Source: Tuctoria greenei (Eukaryota; Streptophyta; Magnoliopsida; Poales; Poaceae). Taken from it: 64,000 bases of DNA. The notes beneath the pieces are model-generated. The model was not told the origin of the DNA. It searched no databases and saw nothing but the letters and a program-made list of their open reading frames with translations. The translations under genes were made by a program, and so were the position numbers. The stretch lies in assembly GCA_036927565.1 (NCBI GenBank), contig JAYESD010000005.1, positions 89,320,301 to 89,384,300 on the forward strand, in the 5' to 3' direction. Of the stretch, positions 33,101 to 44,728 are shown one piece after another; within the stretch, counting starts at the first letter, position 1, and each line of letters begins with the position of its first letter.

Positions 33101-33671
33101 AACATCAAATTCCGGTGTTGTGACAAGAGCACTTGACACTCAAGGGAATGTAACTAATTATTATGGGATCATTAACAAAATCCTTGATTTTACTTTTATC
33201 GGAAATAAGACCCTTCGAGTTGTCTTCTTTGACTGTGACTGGTTTGATAGCACTCATAGAACTCGAGAAAACCAATTTGGAATGGTGGAAGTGAAACATA
33301 AGGATCGACTACGAGGTTACGATACGTTTGTTCTTGCACATCAAGTGGAGCAAGTGTATTATCTACCTTATCCATGCACGAAGCTCAGTGTTTGGTGAAT
33401 GGTATATAAGGTGAATCTTCATGAGCGGTTATATACTCCTGGGAGTGATGGTTACCATGATAGTGAAGACGTTGAAGAAGTGTACCAAGAAGAAGAGTTG
33501 TCAGATACTTTTATCATAAAGTTTGGTGCAAGACTTGATCAGTTAGTTGGAGATGTTGAAGATGTAGAGATAGATAATATGCGAAAACTGAAATTAGAAC
33601 AGACCACGATGGAAGATCATTGGGCTGGTTTAATGAGTAGGGCACATGATAATGATGTTGATGAATTTTGA
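30197..33671 (+). pseudogene. TNP2-like CACTA transposase (degenerate)
   Basis: The gene opens with MDEDRSWMYTG followed by a stop, in the transposase-associated N-terminal domain, and GFMPHYEVWTFHGE-like sequence near 30400. The transposase core is seen at 30690-31330: LGMNYEKIDVCPDNCMLFW, then CLKCGKLRY, then HPSDGNAWKALDCFDP and NTVPYSCWSVFIIPY. A domain typical of the family's middle region lies at 32100-32575 (LFNLMQHLLIHLPFEVEV, then MYHIERAIRYLKPMV). The C-terminal domain lies at 33130-33670 (LRVVFFDCDWFD, then YTPGSDGYH-like sequence). Many stops and shifts, especially at 31.3-32.1 kb, rule out function. Confidence 0.85.
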
Positions 33672-33760
33672 AAGTGATTACAAGTAACATTTTCTTGAAG
33701 ATAGTAACATAAATTTTGTATATTTTATTTGCATATTTACTAATTATTTATTAAAACAGT

Positions 33761-36394
33761 ATGGCGTCAAAGAAGGGTAAGAAGGTGCTGCCGATGAGGG
33801 GGTTCTACCACTCTAGACATGAGTACGATTTCGTTGGTGTCTTGTCGACCGGGAGAAGACGCTCTCAGCTGCTGGGGCATGTTCTGAGCAGCTCTAGGGC
33901 TTCATCACAGGTAAATTTCACTTGTCTTTGACAAATTCTTCAAATTCAGTTTCTAATTAAACTTACTTATGAATCATTTGAATGTTGTAGTCCTCATCGA
34001 CTGACTCAGAGGCTGCGACCCCAGTTGAGTTTGGTTACCCTCCAGTGAGCCAGCCCTCGGCCAGCCAGCCCTCGGCTGGCGCACCTTCTGTTCCTGAGCC
34101 CTTTGGATCGGCTGGGGATGAGCCTTCTGGGTCACCTGATGTAGCACCCGAGCAGATGCGGAGGACGACGAGGACTCACTTTGTTAGGCCTCCTGCGGTC
34201 CCTTCACAGAGGATCATGATTCGTCTGGTCAGAGACAGATAATAAAATCGTAGTGTTCAATTCTGATTTCTTTTGGTTACTTAAGTAAAGAATCAATAAA
34301 TATCTTGCAGTGTTTGGTACAACGCGTCTTTCACCGGTGAGAGACACCAAAGACCGGTGAATGGTGTCCTTGGGTCCTTAGTGCGTTTGCACTATCCCAG
34401 GGTCATCGATGGGGTGCCTGCTCTTCCATGGGAGGACTACGCACATGTCCATCACCAGGAGCACGACAACCTTCAGGAGGTCGTATGGGACGATTTTGTG
34501 ATAAGTGTGTTAAATAAAGTTTCTAAGTATTAACTCTTAAACTCTTTTAATGAACATCTCTTCAATATATTCTTTATCACATACAAGGTATATTTTAGAG
34601 GACCCGAACGACCCTCGCATGTTTGAGGATGCGAGGAGAGTGTTTCACTACAATGATGCCAAGGCGCTTCGAAAAGCTTTGTTGAATGCTTGTGTTCAAA
34701 TTATCAATGAACACTTGAAGGCGAACTAGCACCACGTGCTACACTTCCGGCAAGAGAGCGAGAGGCACCTGATGGAGGAGTACGCGCAGGTACGTGGGGT
34801 GTAATAAAAATTTTTCTGATAATTTCCTCAATGGTATTTTTAACGACCTACAACTATGTGCAGGGTCACGTGAGCTGGTTGTAGGGCTGTCCGATGCATT
34901 TCGGGCCTTTTGTCAGTACTGAGCTAGCGATGAGTTTAAGGCTAAGCCCGAGAAGGCACGAGAGTGCAGAGGGGTCGAGGAAGAGCAAGTATGACCAAGA
35001 TAACCACTTGCGTTTAACTAAATGCATGGTAAGTGTATGTAACTTATGTTTATATATTCATAATATATTGTTCGTACTAACATGTATTGACAGGAGCGCG
35101 AGATGGGGGTGCAGCCCACCCCTGCTGAGATCTGGAAGAGAGGTCACAGGGACCCTTCTCAGCCTCAGGGGTGCAGTCAGGCCGCAGTCGAGCGATTGGT
35201 AAGTTTAGAAATAATTCATATTAAATATAACTATATGGATTGTTGAACTTACATGGTTTTCTTATTTTCTAGGCTAAGTACGGGGAGGAGGCTAAGAAGA
35301 TACACGGTGAAGATTTCGATTGGGAACATGAACCAATCGATCCTCAAGTCGCGTACGCAAGCGGAGGTGGAAAGCACACGGAAGGTGAGTTCATAAATCA
35401 TTTTATCGTTTTCAATTCAAAGTATTCAAAATATTTCAATTTCATATTACTAACGGAGTTGTCGACTCAAGGGCGGTGAGACCTGCGAGAGGCAGCTCTA
35501 CGCAGGCTTCGTCGATGGGCACGTCAGGTCACCGTGTCTCGCAGAGAGACATCGAGATGCAATCCTTCTAACCAACTGTAAAAGAGAACCTCAGGCGACA
35601 GGAGGAGGAAAGGAGGGAGGCGGAACAGCAAAGGATCGCGATGGAGGCCACCATCTCTTCCTAGGCAACCTGGATGGCACAGATGCGAGACACAATAGAG
35701 GTAACAAAATGAAAACTGAAGTTCTCAATAATTCAATATAAATAACTTACTAATAGGTAATATCTAATGTTTGCAATGACAGGCCATGGCTCCGGCGCAA
35801 GGTCTGAGGATCCATTTACCGCCACTATCGGTCCTTCCAGGCGACCCTTCTTCTGCGGGTCAGGTAATTTTCTATGTCAACTTAACAATTCTAGTTTTAC
35901 CTCAACTTAGCTAAAATAAAGCGAGAAAAGAGAGTGAGAGTGAGAGATAGTCAGATAGAGTGAGAGATAGAGTTAGAAGAGGGAGGAAGATAGAGGGAAA
36001 AGGATTGAGATAGAGTGGGGGAGGAATGAAGAGGGAGAGAGAGATGTAGATGGAGATAGAGGGAGAGAGGGAGATGTAGATGGAGATAGAGGAAAGAAGA
36101 TAGAGGGAAAAGGATAGCAATAGAGAGATAGAGTGGGAGAGAGAGATAGATTGAGATAGAGAGAGAGGAATGAAGAGAGAGAGGGAGAGAGGGAGATGTA
36201 GATGGAGATAGAGGGAGAGGAAGGGAGGGAGAGAGATGTTGATGCATTTCTATTCTAACTCTAAATTTCATTAATTGCAGGGATCTGCGATGGTTGCTCA
36301 AACTCCGTCACCATCGTTACCGCCACTTCGAGTGAGGTGCGACGACGACTTTGATGGCTTCAAGGGTGGCTTCGGAGGTCAGATGGGCGAATGA
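33761..36394 (+). pseudogene. second CACTA gene, multi-exon (plant transposase_24-like)
   Basis: Exon 1 is 33761-33910 (50 codons from MASKKGKK, donor CAG/GTAAAT). Exon 2 starts at 33991 after TTGTAG and is rich in Ser and Pro. Its expected donor reads ACAG/ATAATA, so the splice site seems lost. Later exons include PVNGVLGSLVRLHYP near 34350, DPNDPRMFEDARRVFHYND near 34600, MGVQPTPAEIWKRGH near 35105 and REAEQQRIAMEA near 35620; the last ends FGGQMGE at a TGA (36392-36394). This order matches the second protein of grass CACTA elements. In-frame stops in at least three exons mark it as a pseudogene. Confidence 0.7.
35918..36240. repeat. GA-rich microsatellite (GAGAGATAGA type)
   Basis: Purine-only runs of GAGAGA, GATAGAGGGA and GATGTAGATGGA units lie in an intron of the second CACTA gene. 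Confidence 0.9.
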
Positions 36395-36534
36395 GCCCTT
36401 GTTTGGTTTGTTGATGGTGATGCGATGTATTGACGATGTGTTGTGATGTGTTTTGTGACTGTTGTTATATATTATCTGTTCTGTGTTTCTGGCCATCGAG
36501 TCAGGTAGCATTTTCTGTTTTTCAAAAAAATAGA

Positions 36535-36978
36535 AACCTTATTTGTGACGGTTTTTTATACAGTATCCTCACAAATAAGGCTCCTGGCCATCGCAAACTA
36601 ACATCTGTTATTTGCAACGGTCCGGCCATTGCAAATAAGGAACTATTTGCGATGGTCTGGCCGTTAAATTGGCCACATGGGTCCCATCGGACTGACCATT
36701 GCAAATTGGGACTAAATTGAGACAGCCTAGCCGTCGCAAATAGCTGCGTGGAGCCCATTGGCGTCTGGGTAATAATTTGCGACGGCTTCAGCGAGTCATC
36801 GCAAATAGCCTTATTTGTGATGGTGGCCGTCGCAAATAAGCTTAATTGGGATGAGAAACTTGCGATGGCCAGAAACCGTCGAAAATAAGGAAAGTCATCG
36901 CAAATAGCTTATTAGCGACAGTTTCTCCCTTATATGCGACGACCCTAGCCGTCGCAAATCGTCGGGATTTTTGTAGTG
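36535..36978. repeat. right CACTA end: subterminal repeats and TIR
   Basis: Alternating copies of TTTGCGA(C/T)GGC and its complement end at the inverted terminus TTTTTGTAGTG. They correspond to the left array. Confidence 0.85.
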
Positions 36979-37032
36979 AGGTTTTATCTCTCCAAACTCA
37001 ATGTTCGTGATGCACCTTGAGTTTGAGGGACG

Positions 37033-37161
37033 TGTTAGAGTTATAGGGATTATTTATGTTTTCCCTTTTGCATAAGGGCTTTTTCGCATATTTGTAATCC
37101 CTTGTACCTCTATTTATTGTGGCATCTAGCCCTCATAATAATATAAGCCACATTTATAACA
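37033..37161 (+). repeat. 3' LTR of the short-LTR copia
   Basis: It begins TGTTAGAGTTATAGGG directly after the purine tract GAGTTTGAGGGACG and ends TTTATAACA. It is the partner of 23842-23972. Confidence 0.85.
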
Positions 37162-37292
37162 ATCGCTACCATATTTACTCGTCATTAATGAAAGATTTCA
37201 TTGATACCTCATTAGTAAGAACCAATAATAGATTGTTACAAAATAGCTACTCTTAGTAGTTGATTTATATTTTAGTATATTTTACTATTATA

Positions 37293-37442
37293 TACACTCG
37301 TTCTTTCATTTTAAATGACATTGACATCAAATAATACAAATGGAGTGTGTAATTTACAGGTGAAGTACTCTTCCATTCATTTTATTTCACACTAGTTAGT
37401 TTAGTTTAAAGGAACTTGCTTCAAATAAAATGAAACGAAGTA
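37293..37442. mobile_element. Stowaway-like MITE
   Basis: About 150 bases, AT-rich, with related inverted ends. The left reads CACTCGTTCTTTCATTTT and the complement of the right reads CTTCGTTTCATTTTATTT. Both are bordered by TA, the target of the Tc1/mariner superfamily. It lies in the right part of the hAT-like element. Confidence 0.45.
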
Positions 37443-37541
37443 TATATTTACATACTCTCAAGGGGCCTCAACGTCAACCTTGCCTTAGGGCCCTCAAAAC
37501 TACAGAGCCGGCCCTGCCTGGGTTTCCAGAAAGTTAAATTC

Positions 37542-38408
37542 CGTTGAGGTGTCTAAAGCGACACCTCCCCCGGACTAGCTCTGAGGCAGCCCGCGGTGGT
37601 TCGTTGTATATTCGGGGGCTAGTCCTAGCAAGATCAAGCTCAGAGAATGACGAACGCGAGGGGTTTACGTGGTTCGGGACGCCTGAGCGTAATACCCTAC
37701 TCCACGGTGGTTTGTGTGTTGTATTGCTTGAGTCTGAGAGAACTTTCCTGAGTCTGGTCCGGACGGACCAGCGAAGATGCCCCTAAGTCGGTGGCTGCCT
37801 GGTCCTTTTATAGTCCAAGGCCGACCAGCTTACAAGTGGGCCCCGAGGCCTGACAGGTGGCCCCGGGGTGATCTTATCCTGTACAAGATCTAAGACTTCT
37901 TGCGTACGCTGCCTCTAACTGCGCCTTGAAGACTTGCTGTCTTGCCGCGTCAGTCGCCTGTGGTCAGGTGTAGTCGTTGATGATGGCAGGGAATGTCCCA
38001 CCCGTCTTGTCGCCATAAGCTACCCACTTGGCGTTGTGGGGTAGGCCTGTGGTGCCTTCACTGTGATGTGATTGGGTGTGGTGGTACCTGACAGGGCGTG
38101 CGCTGCATCGTGCGCCTGGGGAAGGCGCGCCTTCAATGCACGGATGTACAGGACGCGCCGCCCTTTACCCTTTGGGGTCCACGGCTTATTGCAGGCCGTG
38201 GGATACACTCTAGCTCCGAAGCCCCCCTCAGTGGGAGCGAGGGCTTGATGCCGGAGGGCGCGTGGCAGCTCCGGAGCCCTCCTCGGCGGGAGCAAGGGCC
38301 CGGAGTCGGAGGGCGCGTGGCGGCTCCGGAGCCCTCCTCGGCGGGGAAGCCGGGTCCGGAGCTTCTTCTTCTTGTATGCGGGGGTACCCGGTCTTGAGGG
38401 TACCGACA
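37542..38408 (-). repeat. gypsy solo LTR, minus strand, TSD AATTC
   Basis: On the minus strand it begins TGTCGGTACCCTCAAGACC and ends CACCTCAACG, where ACA is expected. It is flanked by identical AATTC at 37537-37541 and 38409-38413. A TATAAAAGG promoter motif is visible on the minus strand near 37808. A unit of about 60 bases (GGAGGGCGCGTGGC, then GCTCCGGAGCCCTCCTCGG) is tandemly duplicated at 38240-38350. No internal domain is present. Confidence 0.8.
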
Positions 38409-38413
38409 AATTC

Positions 38414-39486
38414 AGTCTGTTCAAATCATGTTCAAGGCATGTACAACGGAAACGTCGTGATCTCGCAATGTTATCCACGCAAAGGAAACATTAGTGTGCA
38501 AGGAAATGAGATCCAGAGGGGGATCGAGATCATTCCAGCCCGGAATCCAATCGAACCTCATATCAACCCCGCGTGGTGCGCGCCGGAACCAATGTCTCTC
38601 TTTGGATTTGTGTCTTCTTCGCCTCCTTCCATTCCGTAGTGGACGAAGGCGACCTTTTTCATCACTCCTTTTTCTTCTACTGGCCCCTCAAAAAAGATAA
38701 GATTTTTTATTTCTGCTACGTCGGTGACGCCTTCACAGCTCGCGCATTCGATTCGCTCTCGCAGTGTTTGATGTTTACCTGTCTCTCGTCTAAAAAGGGA
38801 AAGCAACTTCCAATAAAATCCTCTCCGTGTACGAACTACACTTGCTTTTCTAACAGGCGGACCTCCTCTGGAGTAATGGTGGAGGGGGTTTACAGCCAAA
38901 CTGTTCTTATTTTGTTAAAAACTAAAAATATACAGTAATTTATTGACTGCAAGTCAACAGCATGTTTTAAAAGCACTAAATTAGGGATTGAAAGTTTACT
39001 CTTCGTTTTTCTTAATAGTCGGAAGTATCGTTTCATGAAAATATTATGCGAGGTTGCGATAGGTAATAAGCTACAGTTCGCAGATAACCTCACCGACGAA
39101 CAAGTAGACAGAATCAAAGTTGTGTTTTGACAACACCGAAAGTCGCAGCATGGTCTCGGTACTTCGAAATATAATCTGGTCCTGTGTATTTCTCTTCTCT
39201 GAATCAGAGCATGAATTTTTGGTCAAAATTCCAAACGTTCTAGACTTACGTATCATCATCATGACGAATTAAGATGCCGGCCGACCCAATGATACTCCAA
39301 GCGAAGCGAAGAACACACGTGTCACATGTAGGCTCCAATCAGAATTTCTTCCGGTTGTTTTCATTGACAATTGATACGTTGCCCGCCACCCAACCCTAGG
39401 TCCAGGTGCATGCATCGCCCTTGTTCCCCGTCATGTGGCCACAGAATTATAGTAATAAAAAACACGCTGTGGGATTTATGCAGAGA
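38414..39486. other. unclassified stretch, no gene seen
   Basis: No family motif on either strand. Short ORFs (at most 125 codons) have no recognisable content. It may be genuine single-copy intergenic DNA. Confidence 0.35.
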
Positions 39487-39618
39487 TTTTTTTAGAGACA
39501 CGGAGTAGCACCCGCATACTTTAAGAGAGGGGGATGAGCTACGGGCGATCCCCAGGATCGAAACCGCACGTTCGGACGTCTCACCTAGACAACCCAACCA
39601 CCCGGCTAGAAGCCGGTT
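39487..39618 (-). mobile_element. tRNA-derived SINE
   Basis: The minus strand reads TAGCCGGGTGGTTGGG, an A-box-like block, and about 40 bases later GGTTTCGATCCTGG, which fits the B box of an internal pol III promoter. Between them is CTAGGTGAGACGTCC. A 3' tail with TCTCTAAAAAAATC follows. A target duplication was not found. Confidence 0.55.
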
Positions 39619-39639
39619 CTCAAACAATTTCCTGTATAT

Positions 39640-40270
39640 GCAGAGGTTGGAAAACGATTATTTTCATATTTTAAAAAAGGAGCATGTATCGCCGTCGGCG
39701 TCGATCAGCGATGCGTATGTATACTGGAGTGAACATTTCAAAGACACGAAGCAAACTCTCTCGACACATGTAGCTCATTACTTGCTCATCGTCTTCAGGA
39801 TTCAGAAATGGTCGTGCTTTGCGTTTTCAAGCTTCACAGATGAACTAACTAGCGTCAACAATTAACTAGCAACCATTTCCTGTTCCCTTGGAATTTAACA
39901 GACACTTTTTTCCCGTTGAATGATCTCCCGGCTTCAGCTGATGGAAGCGCGAGTGGTCCACCGAGGATGTCATTGATCCTTGACACCAACCACTCCGCAC
40001 ATGTAGCACTTTGGACGGCTAGAAATCGCTTCGCCACATGCAACTGTTTCCGCCCCTTGGCTAGGTTTGAAGGACCAAGGGAGTGGAGTGATAGACGCGG
40101 AAGTGACCTGATCTTTTTTGACGAAAAAAGTGACCAGATTAGCCTGGGCTGGGGGTACCGTGTGGTTAATTTCACTAATAACCAGCTACTAATTACAAAA
40201 GTATCCACTCAAACGGACGGTGAAACTAAAACCATGAAGAAAAAAAGCTCAATTCAAAACCAGGTAAAAG
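39640..40270. other. unclassified stretch left of the LINE
   Basis: Nothing recognised. The right end supplies one copy of the LINE target duplication (40271-40281). Confidence 0.35.
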
Positions 40271-40452
40271 AAAAGGCGAGCGAACGACAACTCCAACAGC
40301 TCACTTGTGTTGTCACCCAACGCTCGCGCCGGTGGCCACCCCGGCCCTGACGGCCACACTCAACGCTCGCGCCGGTGGCCACCCTGGCCCTGGCGACCAC
40401 CACACGCTGATCCCGGCCCAACGCCGCCTGTCCCCGTTCGTCCAGCTTCTAC

Positions 40453-43302
40453 TTGATGGCAAAGCTCAAAGATGGCAAGAAGGAGGTGCGAGACTGCTGC
40501 CAAGGGTCCCTCCGCCCCCAACCTCAAGCGGCATCTGACTGTCGGGCCATTGTCATGTACTCGCCTCCGGTAGTCACTTCACTGGTAGTTCGACTCGGCG
40601 GTGATATCGTTGGCTCCCCTGCACCCTCCTTCGCCAGCTTTGTTGGTCGGCGCAGTGGATCCTTGTCTGTTATGTCATGCACCCCCTTCTCCGACCTCCG
40701 CTCCCTGCAGCCTTGGAGCCCGCCGCTCACGCTCTCCCTCCTTGATGACAGCGCCTACTCTCTTCTTCTCATTCTGTCTGAAGCCATCTCGGATTCGGAA
40801 GAGGACTCCTCACCTCTGTCACTCTGCTTGACCTGCCCTGCTTCAGGTGGTCATCCTTCCTTTGCCGGTCACCCCTCGCCATCTCTCTTGTCGCCAGAGC
40901 TTGCTTCTATGAGCCTGGCTCCAATGGATTGCGCCCCCCTCGCCACTGTTGTTGCTGCAGTTCCGACCGCTCCTATGTCGCATTCCTCATCGGCGGACTC
41001 ACCTCGGGCCTCTCGCTGCATCCCTCCCAACTTGGGCCCGCAAATGCCGTGTGGAGCTACCATCATGACGGTACCACCTATTTCTTTGCCTGACCTTATC
41101 CCTGTCAGCCCTACCAAGATCTCGGCCCTGCCCGAAATCTTCTGCTTTGCTCCTACCCCTCCTAGCTTGCGGCGCCTGCCTGACTGCTCCCAGCTCCCAT
41201 CTCTGCTTGGACTGGTCCCCTCGCGTCCTCTTGTGTCGGACTCCCTGGTCAAGTTTGCCATTCGGTCCCGCCCGACTGTGGAATGGACATAGATTAGACG
41301 GCGATGTGCGAGCCACACCCCTATGGTACGTGCTGCTGATGCGGCAACTCGGAGTCAGGCCCCAGTCCCGTCGTTCGACTTTAAGGCCATCCTAAAAGGT
41401 CGGTGCTTCCACTGCTTAACTGTTGGTCACACGGTAGCTTCCTGCCGTGACCCGCCTCACTGTTGGTCCTGCTTCCAACCAGGAAATCAATCTCGTTTCT
41501 GCCACTTGCCAAGGGGTCCGGATGGCAGGCGGCCTATCCATGCTCGCCTTCTTAACTCGCACGCGATCCACAATAGACTCACCTTCCCAACAAGACCTCC
41601 GCATCGCTCCCAGTTCATACCGGGCTTTTCCTTTGCCGCCGCTGCTCGCTCCTCTCCACCTCAGGCAGTGATGCCTCGCCAGCGTTTGAACACAGGAGAT
41701 CCTGGCCTGTGTCCTCAGTCTGGCCAGGCAATGGTGGTTGCCAGCGTCTTCATGCACAATGAGCTAACCAAGCTGCGCTGCCAAGCTCTTCTGCTTGCGC
41801 CGCGCAGAAGCCGCAGTCGGGCCACCCTGGCTGACATCAAGGAAGGAATCCACAACCTCATGGCGATCCCTCACTGGTCCTTCAACGTGTCCAAGCATCT
41901 CCATGGCGAGTTCCTGCTGGAGTTCCGTGGGGCTCACAACCGGGACTAGACACTTGAAGCTTCTGTGCTCCCACTGCCAGTGGCCAACCACTACTTCTGA
42001 CCTTGGGTCTGCGATGCTTCGCGCCAGATGGATGGATGGTTCTACCATGTCAAGGTCTGCATCGAGCATCTCCCACTTCATGCGTGGTCGGCGGAAGCCA
42101 TTTGCCAACTGCTTGGTGATGTCTTCCTCTTCGACCACTTCGACAGTGCAACCTTCAATCATAAAGACACAACCATCTGCGGTGTTGTTGGCTAGATGAA
42201 GGACCCAAACCAGCTGCCCCTCTCCAAGATTGCCACCTTCTTCTTGCCAGGGTCTGGACGCTCTAGCCGCGATGATGGCCCCCCGCCCACGAAGGTCGAC
42301 GCGGCTGGCGCGAGGATTCCAGATGGCAACCCAGTGGAACTGCTGCTTCATTTGGACCACTACCTCAACTACATGCCTATTGATCTGGAGTTCCCCACTT
42401 CCTCCTCGGAGGATAGCTCTGATGATGGAGATGGCTCGTTGGGAGACAGCTCTAATGCCTGCTTTGGAACATACCCTCGACTCAAGAGGTTTCTCCGGGC
42501 CGAGGGAGTAATGGATACCCCAGGGCAAGGGGTGCTGCTCGGCCCCGGGCCCCATGTTAGAAGGCAGTGCTCTAGACTGTCGGTTATCACTATGCTAAAG
42601 GCTGGGGATGGCAAAAATGAAGCTATTGTTGTGGACGCTTGTGTGCCCAGGGCTGAAGTGTTGGCCCCGCAAGCTGTTGTTGCCTCTCTGAGGTCCGTCT
42701 CGCCTAGTATTCTACTTCGTAGGGACTCGATGACCTGGCTGTCTGCTCCAGATCCGATGCTTGGGGAGGCCGTGGCCCACTTCTCCCCGCCAGTGTCGTC
42801 TTCCGACGAACCACCTGCTGGAATGTTGGCACAAGCCCTGATGGATCAGACTCAGGCTGTAGTGGCTGAATTCGCCCCCGACACTGCGCTACCCGCTGAT
42901 GGAGAGATGGCCAACCGTCTGAAGGGACCGGCTGGTAGCCTCTTCGATGTGCCACCTGTTGCTATCCTGCCAACCCCGGCAGGACGTCGCCTGGAGCCCA
43001 AGGGTAAATCACTGCAGGCAAGCTCCCCAAGGTGCAGTGCTCGTCAGGCCAAGAACAAGACTGCCATTCCAGTGACTATGCGGGCTACATTTCGGCTCAT
43101 CCGCCAGCTCGACCTGGTGGGCAAGAATGAGACGGTAGATGAGGCAGCTCTGCAACGATATGCGGCAATATACAAGCAACCTCTTCCACCGAGTGTTGTG
43201 CTAACCATGAGGGAAGCCACTGGTCTCTCGTCCTTGACAGTGGAGGAAGCTGTTGTACCTCTAGCAGGGGAAGAGCTTGCAGCGCAGGCCGGCACGTCTT
43301 AG
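40453..43302 (+). pseudogene. LINE ORF1 (nucleic-acid-binding protein), broken
   Basis: Three open blocks lie in the same frame, 40453-41292, 41323-41949 and 42196-43302, separated by stops at 41290-41292, 41947-41949 and 42193-42195 and by a damaged stretch at 41950-42020. At about 41400-41505 two knuckles are visible: CFHCLTVGHTVASC is a perfect C-x2-C-x4-H-x4-C, while the second (CWSCFQPGNQSRFC) has Asn in place of His. The block before 42195 (VKVCIEHLPLHAW, then LGDVFLFDHFDSA) and the Ser/Pro-rich C-terminal part resemble ORF1 of grass L1 elements. The protein would bind the element RNA. Confidence 0.75.
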
Positions 43303-43574
43303 TTGCGACCTGCTGCACACCTTCATGAAGCTTCTTCGTCCAATGGATTGCAGACTATCATGTGTACTGTCTCCTCGTCTTCTACTGTGGTCTAGTGTGT
43401 CACTCTGAGAACTGGTTATATCTGGTACCATTTTGGATTGTGGGTGGATGTACCAGATGTCAGTCCTATCAGCAGTATCCCTAGCTAATTTCCTATGTTT
43501 AGCTATCAGTGTGCTTTGCCCCTCTATAGAAGGGCCGGTTGTATCAATTATGTTTAATGGAGCCTAAGTTATCT

Positions 43575-44728
43575 ATTCTAAACTGGAATATTTGAGGTCT
43601 GAATATGCCGGCTCATCGGGAGATCTTGCATGACCTGATTACGACGGCCTGACCAATGATTGTGTATATACAAGAAATGAAGATCCATATATTTGACCCT
43701 CAACTTGCAAGAGAATGTCTAGGGCCCAACTATCAGTCCCTCTACTTACCTGCGACAGGAACTGCGGGTGGAATTCTGGTGGGATGGATGCCTTGCTATA
43801 TGGAGTCGCTTCACCAGAGGGTTAACACATTCTTCATCACATTGACCTTGTCCTATAGGTTGACATCCTCTTCCCTTGTGGTGACGATGGTCTATGGGCC
43901 CATGGCTGACACAGACAAGCCACACTTCCTGGATGAACTTCGACAATATAAACCAGCAGCTGGACTACCATGGGTCTGTCTTGGAGATTTCAATCTCATA
44001 TGCGATGCACGGGACAAAAGTAATGGCAACCTCAATCGCATGTGGATGGCCTGCTTCAGGAATACTTTGAACAACCTGGAATTACAAGAGTTCGAGCTGA
44101 AAAGTAGAAGTTATACCTGGAGCAACGGTCAGGTCAATCCGACTATGGTCTGCTTAGATCGAGCCTTCTACAACAATGAGTGGGTTTTTTCAATGCCTGA
44201 GCTTGGACTGCTCGCTCTCTGAGCATCAGTCTCTGAGACCATTGCCCAAATCCTTCTTTCTCCCCAAGAGTGGCAGGTTAGGCTGGCCTTATTCAGATTT
44301 GAGCAGTTCTGGCTGCCATGCCCATGTTTCTTGCCAGACGTGCAAGACGCTTGGTCCAAGCCAGTACATGGTACGACGCCAATTTCAATTATTCACCAAA
44401 AGCTCAGTAGCACGACAAAAGCCCTCAAGCGATGGAGCAGAAACACCTTCGTCCATGCCAGGATGGAAATGCTGATTTCACAGGAGATCATACATCGGCT
44501 AGACCTTGCCTAGGAGACGCGCCGACTAACCCATGATGAAGCACAGCTATGCAGTGATCTCAAATGCAGACTGTTGGGTCTAACCGCCACTGAGAGGGAT
44601 AGATGAAGGCCGGCCTCTCTGCTATCTTGGCTCCGTGCGGGTGATGCATGCACCAGGTTTTTTCATGCCAAGGCAGGCCTCACTTTGTTTCTCATCTGCA
44701 AGACTCGCACAGCTCCATTGTTTCATAT
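43575..44728 (+). pseudogene. LINE ORF2, endonuclease part
   Basis: It starts with a relic of LNWNIRGLN (one stop) and continues with the apurinic-type endonuclease: IYIQEMKI-like, GTAGGILVGW, VTMVYGP, WVCLGDFNLI with the catalytic Asp and Asn, and LDRAFYNNEW. The conserved SEHQSL (family SDH) follows in another frame near 44220. After it comes the linker to reverse transcriptase with LRAGDACTRFFHAKA, then the sequence is cut by the CACTA-like insertion. Confidence 0.8.

Larger units (their letters stand above)
28586..36978 (+). mobile_element. CACTA (En/Spm) transposon, complete ends, degenerate genes
   Basis: The left end is CACTACAGGAAACGC and the complement of the right end is CACTACAAAAATCCC, the hallmark of the superfamily. 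Flanking triplets are AGT (28583-28585) and AGG (36979-36981), an imperfect 3-base target duplication. Subterminal copies of TTGCGACGGC occur in both orientations at both ends. Inside are a TNP2-like transposase pseudogene and a second, multi-exon CACTA gene. Length 8,393 bases. It interrupts the last codons of the copia pol. Confidence 0.92.
23842..37161 (+). mobile_element. short-LTR Ty1/copia element, split by a CACTA element
   Basis: Two LTRs of about 130 bases (23842-23972 and 37033-37161) flank gag and pol in copia order. A PPT (TTGAGTTTGAGGGACG) precedes the 3' LTR. Near its end pol is interrupted by a complete CACTA transposon (28586-36978) and resumes in frame at 36979. The LTRs differ at many sites and pol has many stops, so the insertion is old. 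The 5-base target duplication is not clear: the flanks share only ATCG. Confidence 0.85.
23334..37516. mobile_element. non-autonomous hAT-like element, split by a copia insertion
   Basis: The left end CATTGCCGACTCTG (23334-23347) and the complement of the right end, CAGGGCCGGCTCTG (37503-37516), agree at 11 of 14 positions and match the CAGGGCCGGC type of hAT terminus. The 8-base flanks TCTGGGTT (23326-23333) and CCTGGGTT (37517-37524) agree at 7 of 8, the size expected for hAT. Without the copia insertion it is about 0.86 kb, has no coding sequence and contains microsatellites and a Stowaway-like MITE. Confidence 0.55.

Noticed and set aside
40869..42555. Minus-strand ORFs of 149 and 263 codons opposite LINE ORF1
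   Set aside because: Shadows of the GC-rich ORF1. The plus strand has zinc knuckles and the L1 order.
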